Origin: Monoraphidium neglectum
Lineage: Eukaryota; Chlorophyta; Chlorophyceae; Sphaeropleales; Selenastraceae
Direction: 5' to 3'
Assembly (NCBI RefSeq): GCF_000611645.1
Contig: NW_014012815.1
Coordinates: 1 to 19,282 of the forward strand
DNA: 19,282 nucleotides
A model generated the notes under the pieces. The model made no database searches. It was not told where the DNA came from and saw only the letters and a list, made by a program, of their open reading frames with translations. Every line of letters begins with the position of its first letter. The first letter of the stretch is position 1. Of the stretch, positions 11,059 to 19,282 are shown piece by piece. A program made the translations under genes and the position numbers.

Positions 11059-11574
11059 ATTCTGTGGCTGCTGTGCCAGCTCCTTGTCACTCGCAATGCC
11101 GGTTGCCGGTGCAGCGACTGCGACGTTGGCGGGCGGTGCCGCGGGCACGGCGGGCTCCTGCCCAGCTGCCACGCCTGCACCTGCAGCCGGCCGGTCAACC
11201 GCGACCGCGGCTTCGCTACTGAAGGGCTGCTTCAATTGAAGGTCGCCTACAGAGGCGTGTTGGAGTCGCACAATCGGAGAGGTTTGTTGAGTACATTGAT
11301 TGCATGCAGCGGAAGCAGGGTCGCGGCGATCGCCTGAGCCGCTACATTCGCCCGCACCTGCCGCCTGCCTTGACCTCTTGACAATAGGCTCCTTTTCAAG
11401 GCCATCCATTCTGCCTTTCACTCTTCGAGGAAGAGCCGCTGCTATATGTCCCGCGGTGACCGCGCCAGGGGCGCCGGCACCGCCTGCCAGACCGCCCAGG
11501 CCCCTGGCGCGCTGGACAATCAAAGATGGGGCTGCAGCGCTGTTGATTCGCCCTGTGAACAGCAGCCTGCACAT
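6964..11574 (-). CDS. Protein-only RNase P, PRORP copy 1 (10 exons)
   Basis: PRORP cleaves the 5' leader from precursor tRNA without an RNA subunit. The exons are 11574-10978, 10741-10610, 10383-10212, 9924-9559, 9324-9070, 8791-8662, 8381-8285, 7892-7803, 7535-7416 and 7212-6964. Phases close to 735 aa plus TGA. Exon 1 encodes an Arg/Ala-rich N-terminus, 16 glutamines and a basic cluster GRKRKKR. Residues ~200-490 are PPR-type helical repeats (for example AIRMAAKTGNPHAALAVHDR and LWAEMQAAGQAPDETILTHL). The NYN-type nuclease domain follows, with FLDGAN (Asp563), GSNDDWYWLY (Asp641, Asp642) and VSNDELRDH (Asp662), which match the four metal-binding aspartates of plant PRORPs. The zinc ligands are missing: GFSEDAGE replaces the CxxC region, and WMVP and WLL replace the C-terminal His and Cys sites. 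Intron 9 uses GC-AG. An in-frame ATG at 11634 would add 20 residues. It is divergent from PRORP copy 2 across 186 bp. Confidence 0.92.
7213..7415 (-). other. GC-AG intron 9 of PRORP copy 1
   Basis: Exon 9 ends ...GTCAAGGCGCAG and the intron begins GCAAGC, the classical extended GC donor; it ends TCTGCAG before GGAAGCGGC. The junction is phase 0 and joins YACVKAQ to GSGLLVSNDEL. The matching junction in PRORP copy 2 (intron 15801-16004) is at the same protein position but has a GTGAGA donor, so one paralog changed its donor class. Confidence 0.8.
7634..7651. repeat. Perfect 18-bp palindrome in intron 8 of PRORP copy 1
   Basis: CAGACAGCCGGCTGTCTG equals its own reverse complement. It lies 21 bp left of the longer hairpin at 7673-7738, inside the same intron (7536-7802). 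No function is recognisable. Confidence 0.9.
7673..7738. repeat. 66-bp near-perfect hairpin in intron 8 of PRORP copy 1
   Basis: Arms 7673-7704 and 7707-7738 are inverted copies that match at 30 of 32 positions, separated by two bases. The centre reads CTGATCAGAGGGCTCTGATC. In RNA, one mismatch becomes a G-U pair on the plus strand and the other becomes one on the minus (gene) strand. PRORP copy 2 has no counterpart. It could be a small foldback element, a structured intronic RNA or a hairpin precursor; nothing in the sequence decides between these. Confidence 0.93.
8239..8283 (-). repeat. 15-bp tandem repeat x3 next to the exon 7 donor of PRORP copy 1
   Basis: Three 15-bp units, CCCATGTGACCCCCA twice and CCCAAGCGGCCCCCA once on the plus strand, abut the 5' splice site of exon 7 (exon edge at 8285). 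Read on the gene strand, the real donor GTGGGGG is followed by two further GTGGGGG copies 15 bases apart, so donor-like sites are tandemly repeated. Using either of the two downstream sites would add 15 or 30 nt and keep the frame. Confidence 0.8.
9066..9858 (-). repeat. Inverted paralogous block, PRORP copy 1 arm
   Basis: This block, covering most of exon 4, intron 4 and exon 5, is highly similar in inverted orientation to 13459-14232. It starts abruptly at TGTGGGC (9858), with unrelated codons before it, and ends just past the exon 5 donor (GCGGGTGAG). Within it, the exon 5 products differ at only about 5 of 85 residues. The 5' part of intron 4 is diverged, but a ~55-bp stretch near its 3' end (9372-9427) is nearly identical to 13870-13923. 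Confidence 0.88.
11011..11058. repeat. Pure (CTG)16 triplet repeat coding polyglutamine
   Basis: Sixteen uninterrupted CTG triplets on the plus strand read as CAG on the gene strand and encode 16 Gln in exon 1 of PRORP copy 1, just before GRKRKKR. The purity of the tract suggests recent slippage, and its length is likely to vary between strains. Confidence 0.96.
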
Positions 11575-11760
11575 AGCCCCGACGAGCTGGCCTAGATTGC
11601 TGATCGTGATCGTAAATGAGATCAAACAGGACAATCGTTATTGTATCATATTCACAACCTGCCTTGTACTATAGAGTGATTAAGCATACGCATTGCTTGC
11701 ACGCTAAACGAAGTCACCACCGGTGACAGAACTTATAGTCTTGTGTACAGCACCAGCTCT
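11575..11760. promoter_or_regulatory. Putative bidirectional promoter and 5' UTRs of the PRORP pair
   Basis: Only 186 bp separate the ATG of PRORP copy 1 (minus, 11574) from that of copy 2 (plus, 11761). If copy 1 starts at its upstream ATG (11634), the gap is 126 bp. The segment is clearly AT-richer than the flanking exons. It has A/T-rich cores at 11631-11653 and 11669-11683 (CTATAGAGTGATTAA), a TTATAG at 11733-11738, and a dyad GTCACC-ACC-GGTGAC at 11713-11727. No transcription start can be placed by sequence alone. Confidence 0.7.
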
Positions 11761-14700
11761 ATGCGCAGCGTTGGTCGCATTCAGAGACTGCTGCGCTCCT
11801 CGGCATCTGCTTCAAGCGCCTGCATTGCCGCCTGCACCCCTGCAGGCACCGTTGACAGCGGTGTAGCAGTGACCCTGCCGCCGCCGCACTGCTGCACATC
11901 GGGGACCACTTGGGAAGGCCCACCGCAGGCTCTCTCAACAGCCCGGCGGTACTCCAAATTGTATCCAGGCCACCTATGGCCGGTGCAGCGGGCCGCCTGC
12001 AGCAGCAGCACCAATGGGCTATGCTCGACGGGCGAGCTTGCCCACACCGCCTCGGCTGCGGCCGCGCCTCGCGAGCCCCGCCGCAGCTGCAGCAGCGCCA
12101 CGGCCGACGGGCTTCATAGCAACAATGCAACGCGGCGGCCGCCGTCTCGGATGCGGGCGGGCCGGCCGCAGCCCTGGCAGCAGCAGTGGGGCGGCGCGGA
12201 GCCGCAAGCGCATGCAGGCAGCAGCCTCGAAAAGCTAGTGGCGAGCATCGCGGCAACAAAGGATCCAGTGAGTAAAAGGTTGACCAACCAAGACAGGCTG
12301 GGAGCATCACTTGATTGTATGCTGCACGACACACCTCCATGCAACCGCCATGTCAGGCCTGAAAAGAGTGAGGTGCTGTGGGCCGCAGCCTTGCGGCTCG
12401 TAAAGGCATGCATACAGCGGGCAAGTACAGGCAAGCGTGCAAGGCAGCCGTTTCAACCAGTTGATGAGTCGCCGTGCCCCTGGCGCCTACCTTTCCTGCA
12501 GGAAGCGAAGTGCCTGCAGGGCATCAACCTGGCAGCCAAGCGCGGCTGCGCCGGGGAGGCGCTGGCGCTGTACCGCCTCCTGCGGCAGCTTCGGGGCAAG
12601 CCCGTACCCCCGCTGACGTCATCGACCATCCTCAGCCTGATGGCGGGCCAAGACGGCTGGGAGCTGCTGGTGCGGCGGCGGCACGCCGCGCGAGAGGCAG
12701 CGCGGCGGCAGGAGGAGCGGCAGCGAGAGGAGCGGCGGAGGGAGGAGCAGCGGCGGGAGGAGCAGCGCCAGGAGGAGCGGCGGCAGGCGGAGCGGCGGCA
12801 GCCGTCGCAGCGCGGGCGGCACTCGCGTTTGATGCGGCAGTGGGAGGAGTGGGGGGAGGAGGGGTTGCGGAATCCGCCTGTCGCGGCGGCCCACTCCTCA
12901 CTGGCACGAGGGCAGCATCATCAGATTCAGCAGCAGGAGCTGCAGGAGCAGCAGGAGCAGCAGGAGCAGCAGCGGCAGCAGGAGCAGCAGGAGCGGCAGG
13001 ATGTCGACCCTGACGGCTGGCTGACCTGCCAAATCCCTTATGCAGCCATCGATAGGGCAGCGATCAGAGAGGCATCCCGCAACCCTGCAGGTGAGCCCGC
13101 CCTGCCCCTGCAGGAGTGCTGCCGAGTGCCGCCGTCAAAGTCCGTCGGCAAAATGGAATAGCAGGGTCCAAATAAACCAGGATGCAAGGTCAACACATGG
13201 GCTGGCTGTTGCAGCAGGGTTCTGGTTTATCACATGGGCAGGCTCACAGACATACAGCAGGGGCGGGCGCCAGCTGCACCTGTCTGACCCTAGCTCTCAT
13301 CAGCCTTTGGTCACGCGCCGCCGCCTCCTTCGGCTTTGCGCCTGGGTGCTGATCGTACCTACCCTGCCGCTCCCGCGCCGCCGCAGTCGACCTGCTCCCG
13401 GAAGGCAGGCAGCCAGATGAGATCTCAGAGGATAAGGGGCTCTCGGTGGTTGGCAATCTGTGGGCAGAGATGCAGGCTGCGGGCCAGGCCCCTGATGAGA
13501 CCATATTCACGCACCTGGCGCGCGCCGCCGCCGCGCGCGGCGACCCAGACGCTGCCCTCAGCTTTGCTAGGGAGGTGGTGGCGGCGGAGCGGGGCGGCGG
13601 CGGCGGCGGCGGCGGCAAGATGGTGGCGCGGCTGCGGACGTTCCAGCCAGCGCTGGTGGGTCTGGCGCTGGCGGGGCGCGCTGACGAGGCGCTGGCGGTT
13701 GCTGATGAGCTGGCGGCGCTGGGGCGCGACTACCTGGACCTGACGGGTGAGTCATGGGGGAGCGGGGTTTATGGGCCTGTGTGGGGGCAGAGTTACCAAG
13801 GTGTGGGGCGCAGTACGAGTTGTGGTCAGCTTCCTCAATGGAAAAAGCGTTGCGGGGTACCATGGTGACGGTCGCAGTCAGCTGCCCCTATGCATATGCA
13901 CACGCAACGACTGCCAAGCCCCGCCGCCAGCCACCCACACCAAGGCCCCCTCCCCTCCCTCTCCGCCCCCAGAGTCTGAGTACGCACTGCTGCTGGAGGC
14001 CGTGGCGCGGGGCGGCAGCTACGCGCAGTTCGCCGCCCTGCTTGGCCGCATGCAGGCCGACCTCAACCAGCTGCGGCCCTCGACCCTGGCTCTGGTGGAG
14101 CGCTTCTTCGCAACGCCCGGGGCGGCGGCGGCGTTCGCGGAGGGCGGGCCCATGGCAGGGCGCGGTGTGGGGTGGGAGGCGGCGCGGTGGGTGGCGGTGG
14201 ACCGCTCCGGCTTCAGTGCAGACGCGGGTGAGTGGGCTGCGGCTTGGTATGCTGCTGCGATGGCACACCGGGGCTGCATTTGGCTGGGTGCATGTGTTGT
14301 CAAGTCCCCGAGTGGTGGTGAGTTTGAGGGTCACTGCAACCCTGTCAGGCCGATGCAGCCGCCCCTGGGCCCGCGGCCGGGGCACTGCCGCTGCTGCGCC
14401 CGCGCGCGTGAGCGTGAGCCGCGAGTGCACTTTCACGGCGCGCGCTCACCCCCGCAGGCGAGCCCTTGGGCTGCATCGACCTGTCGCCCGCCGGCTGGCA
14501 GTCCCTGCTGGGCACCATATTCGATGCCATGGGGGCGGCGCGGCACGGCACAGAGCAGGCCCGGAGGTGGGCGGCCGACAGCGCTGCGAGGCGCGGCGCG
14601 GCAAGGCAAAAGCCAGATGGCCCGTCCCCGAGCGCTCAGCCGGTTTTACGAGGGTCTCGCAGGCGCCGGCGCGCGTTGTCTCCCAGCACCCAGGCTCTGG

Positions 14701-16286
14701 CAGCTTCCAGCCGGGATCGCCGCGCGGTCATCACACCCATCCGTCCGACCCGTTTTTGCCTGCCGGCGCCCCTATCCCATGCCGTTTTTTCTCCACTGCC
14801 CACCCACCCCAAAGGGACTTCGAGGCTTGGCTGTCCTGCCACGGGCCCTACGAAGCCATCATCGACGGCGCCAACGCTGCGCTGTTCGGCCGCCACGACC
14901 CACCCCACACGCTCGACCTCGGGCAGGTGCGGACATGCGCCAACAACCCTGCCCCCGCCCCCACCCTCATCCTGGGCTGGCCACCTGCACTTACCGCCGG
15001 TGCGGCGCAATCACGCGCCTTGTCCGCGCCGCGACGCGCTGCGGCAAATGCATCGCGAACCAGCCAGCCGCCTGCCTGGTTTTCGAGGGGGTCGCCACAG
15101 CAGTGCGCATCAGCAGGCCCCAATCCAACCCCATCCCTCGGCATGCCGAGGACGCCCGCCCGCCGCCCGCGCCCGCCCAACTCATGTTGTTATTTTCCCA
15201 TCGCCCGGCAAACCAACAGGTGCGGGCCGTGTGGGATGCCGTTCAGCTCAGGTTCCCAGACCTCCGACCCCTCGTGGTGGGTTGCAGGGGGGAAAGGGGG
15301 GGCTCTTGCGGCCGCCCTGGACACGCATGAGGTGTTGCATCCATGACTCATTGGCTGGACCGTCCACGTCAGCATGGGGTCAGGGTTCAGGGTAGAGCCA
15401 AGAAGTACTCACATTTCATGACCGGCTCCATTTTTGTATCCCCCTTTGAGGCCTCTGTGGTGGTTCCACCCGCGCCCCTCAAACCGGCCGCCCCTGCGGG
15501 CCCCTCGGCCGGCAAGATTGTGCCTCTCCTCGTAATCACTCCTCCAAACGCGCGGCTCCAGCATCAGGCGACCGCGGGGCGCTGTAATATGATCCAAAAT
15601 CCGAAATCCTTTTAAATAAACACGGCCCCCGGGGCGCGCAGGTGCTATCGAGCGGCAAGCGGCGGGAGGTGGCGGCCAGGGACCCCTCCGACGCCGACGC
15701 CGCATGGCTGCTGCGGCTGCAGCGGGAGCGGCGGCTGTACGTGACCCCGCGGGACTGCCATGATGACTGGTTCTGGCTCTACGCGGCCGTCCGAGCGGGG
15801 GTGAGAACATGGGCTAGCAGGGGGGCGGGCGATGGCGCGCGCGCTTTGGCTGTCGCCGGGCCGCAAACGAGCCTGGCCAGGCACTTGGGCGCCGAATGAA
15901 CTTTCTCGCAGCAGGGAGCGGCACCACACGCTCGTTTTGGCGGCGGCAAGAAATCCTCTCAAGCACTCTGAATCCCTGCGATTTCCAACAAATCCTTCCA
16001 ACAGGAGAAGGGAGTTTTGGTGACCAACGACGAGCTCAGGGACCACATATATGCGCTGCTGCGCCCAAAGCACTTCTTCCGGTGGAAGGAGCGCCACATC
16101 GCGCGCTTCACCCTCCCGCAGCGCCCGGCCGCCGCACCCGGCCGCGCCGGCGCCGCCGCCGCCGCGTGGCTGCACCTGCCGTCGCCGTTCACGCCGTGCG
16201 TGCAGCAGCTGCCGGGGAGCGGCGCGTGGATGGTGCCCGCGGCCGATCGCGACGATTGGCTGCTCATCCGGCCCAGGGCGGGCTAA
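11761..16286 (+). CDS. Protein-only RNase P, PRORP copy 2 (9 exons)
   Basis: This is a second precursor-tRNA 5' endonuclease, paralogous to copy 1. The exons are 11761-12267, 12502-13090, 13387-13746, 13973-14227, 14458-14566, 14815-14926, 15220-15276, 15642-15800 and 16005-16286. Phases close to 809 aa plus TAA. The N-terminus MRSVGRIQRLLRSSASASSA is Arg/Ser-rich without acidic residues, typical of an organelle transit peptide. PPR helices cover ~170-560 but are split by a charged Gln/Glu/Arg-rich insertion at ~236-335. The nuclease domain has IIDGAN (Asp624), CHDDWFWLY (Asp704, Asp705) and VTNDELRDH (Asp725), so the four catalytic aspartates are kept. The zinc-site residues are replaced as in copy 1 (GFSADAGE, WMVP, WLL). 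Intron 1 (phase 0, after DP) matches intron 1 of copy 1, while copy 1's intron after STLMQ is absent and the intron before VLSSGKR is displaced. The ATG at 11761 is the first in the open frame. Confidence 0.92.
12700..13003 (+). repeat. Gln/Glu/Arg low-complexity insertion in PRORP copy 2
   Basis: Degenerate repeats of GAGGAGCGGCAG-like triplets (12700-12800) and CAGGAGCAG triplets (12930-13003) encode stretches such as REERRREEQRREEQ and LQEQQEQQEQQRQQEQQ. They lie between two conserved segments, AGQDGWELL and DPDGWLTCQIPY. In copy 1 the matching segments (TGQNAWEGV and EAEGWLLEQIPF) are only about 14 residues apart. The insertion is in frame and is likely a charged helix or coiled coil. Confidence 0.9.
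13459..14232 (+). repeat. Inverted paralogous block, PRORP copy 2 arm
   Basis: This is the partner of 9066-9858 on the opposite strand. It starts at TGTGGGC in exon 3, where upstream codons of the two copies are unrelated, and ends at GCGGGTGAG past the exon 4 donor. It holds PPR helices, a polyglycine run (about 13593-13617, shorter than in copy 1), intron 3 (13747-13972) and all of exon 4, whose length of 255 nt is the same as in copy 1. Confidence 0.88.
15277..15641 (+). other. Intron 7 of PRORP copy 2 with possible premature poly(A) signals
   Basis: The intron runs from GTGGGTTG to GCGCGCAG. Its 3' third is unusually AT-rich and contains TGTAA (15583-15587, the chlorophyte poly(A) motif) and AATAAA (15615-15620). 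No TGTAA was found within 700 nt after the real stop codon at 16286. A transcript ending here would lack the DDW and NDELRDH segments; reading through the exon 7 donor reaches a stop at about 15330. Confidence 0.5.
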
Positions 16287-17001
16287 ACATGTGGCATGGG
16301 GTAATTCCCTCCCCGCCACCGACCTTGGCTGCTGATGGTCCTCCGCCGCCGCGCACATACGCCGGCCGCCCCTTGCTCCTCGCGGTCGCTGGCAGCTGCT
16401 GGCGCTTCCTTTTTGGCTCGGCTTGCCTGGTAACCTGCCCCGTTTCAGAGCTTTTGCAAGAGAGTATCTGATCTGTTGTTGGCTGTCTGACAAATCCAGT
16501 CGACCCCTCAATGCATAACAGTGACGGCTGGTCCGGATGTGGTGTGGGTGACGGCAATATGTGTGGACCGTCGCAGTGACAGGGGTGACAGCGGCAAGGC
16601 GTTCTGTGCTGAATTGCAGGCATTTGCAGCGGCAGTGGGTCGTTCATCGATTTGCAGGACTGCAGCGCCACATGCGCCGGACAGCACGCAGTCCAGCAGC
16701 GGTGCTGCGGTGCTTGCCTTCCGTCGGACGTGGCGATGCCCCAAAACAGCGACCACAAGAACACGTGCGGCAGGGGGCCCCGCGCCACGGGCGCTGTGGC
16801 AGCTGGCAGCTCCCACCCGGCGCGACCCGATGCGTCCCGGCGTGCGCGTTTCAGAAACAGCAGCGCGAGGTGCGGCCACCGGCTGCCCTGTGACCTGAGA
16901 GCACCCTCCACACCACAAATAGAGCGAGGGGATCCGATCAAGCGCGCGCGTGTGTATTACAAGAGGTGCCGCTCCACCCCGCAGCAGATCCTGCTGCGCC
17001 G
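16287..17001. other. Convergent spacer between PRORP copy 2 and TyrRS
   Basis: This spacer should contain both 3' UTRs. A minus-strand frame stays open through much of it (16264-16941) but shows no family resemblance, no clear splice signals and overlaps PRORP exon 9 in antisense, so I do not call a gene. The only signal recognised is the TyrRS poly(A) motif at 16957-16961. Confidence 0.6.
16957..16961 (-). terminator. Chlorophyte-type poly(A) signal TGTAA of the TyrRS gene
   Basis: TGTAA on the minus strand lies 40 nt after the TyrRS stop codon (17002-17004). TGTAA is the established polyadenylation element in Chlamydomonas and relatives, so position and strand fit. Chance occurrence of a five-base motif cannot be excluded. 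Confidence 0.55.
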
Positions 17002-19057
<2,056 letters not shown>

Positions 19058-19282
19058 TCACATGGATCGCCCGAAGAAGGGGTCATGATTGTTGGTAATT
19101 ATATCACATGGCGAATGGGACGGAACGGAGTGGCATCAGTGGTGTGGCATGGCATGGCGCGACGCGGCGTGGTGCGGCAGGGACAAGGGCAGGGAAACAG
19201 TGGTGATGATGCAGGGGATGAGCAGGCGCAGCCGCGGGCCTTAGGGGTGGTCGTGACAGGCCAGGAGGGAGAGGCGCAGGGG

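Noticed and set aside
11743..11760. GTG start 18 nt upstream of the PRORP copy 2 ATG
   Set aside because: Nuclear genes start at ATG with rare exceptions, and the ATG at 11761 gives a good transit-like N-terminus.
13747..15346. Two overlapping plus-strand open frames of about 530 codons
   Set aside because: They run through exons and introns of PRORP copy 2 without stops because of the high GC content. The family motifs appear only in the spliced frame, and each motif change coincides with GT-AG junctions.
6964..16286. One PRORP copy as a pseudogene
   Set aside because: Both copies close in phase over all exons, have no internal stops and keep the catalytic aspartates.
16264..16941. Minus-strand 225-codon frame in the convergent spacer
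   Set aside because: It contains a few hydrophobic stretches (for example PHVFLWSLFWGIA) but no recognisable family or splice partner, and it overlaps PRORP exon 9 in antisense. Treated as chance.

Overview
The window looks like nuclear DNA of a green alga (Chlorophyta). It is GC-rich, with G/C-ending codons, many short spliceosomal introns (about 150-370 nt), Ala/Gly/Gln-rich low-complexity stretches in otherwise conserved proteins, and a TGTAA element just after a stop codon, which is the usual chlorophyte poly(A) signal. The species cannot be named from the sequence. Gene models were built by hand: each junction was placed at a GT-AG (twice GC-AG) pair, and exon phases were required to close over the whole gene.

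Layout, left to right. Positions 1-349 are the end of a ~54-bp minisatellite, followed by ~2.5 kb without a recognisable gene. A seven-exon minus-strand gene (5957 to 2829) encodes a 524-aa membrane-bound O-acyltransferase of the plant wax synthase type. A 1-kb spacer with a 13-bp minisatellite follows. The centre is a head-to-head pair of genes for protein-only RNase P (PRORP): copy 1 on the minus strand (11574 to 6964, 10 exons, 735 aa) and copy 2 on the plus strand (11761 to 16286, 9 exons, 809 aa). Their start codons are 186 bp apart. A minus-strand gene for an organellar, bacterial-type tyrosyl-tRNA synthetase (17002 to beyond the right edge; five 3' exons visible) converges on PRORP copy 2.

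The two PRORPs and the TyrRS act on the same substrate class: PRORP removes the 5' leader of precursor tRNA, and TyrRS charges mature tRNA-Tyr. Clustering need not mean co-regulation, but the PRORP pair must share its promoter region.

The main points of interest are in the PRORP pair. Both copies keep the catalytic aspartates. Both appear to have lost all four residues that bind the structural zinc in plant PRORPs. Their similarity is mosaic: nearly identical blocks sit between strongly diverged exons, as expected from gene conversion between arms of an inverted duplication. They differ in N-terminus, intron positions and insertions, which suggests division of labour between compartments. Copy 1 also carries a 66-bp near-perfect intronic hairpin.
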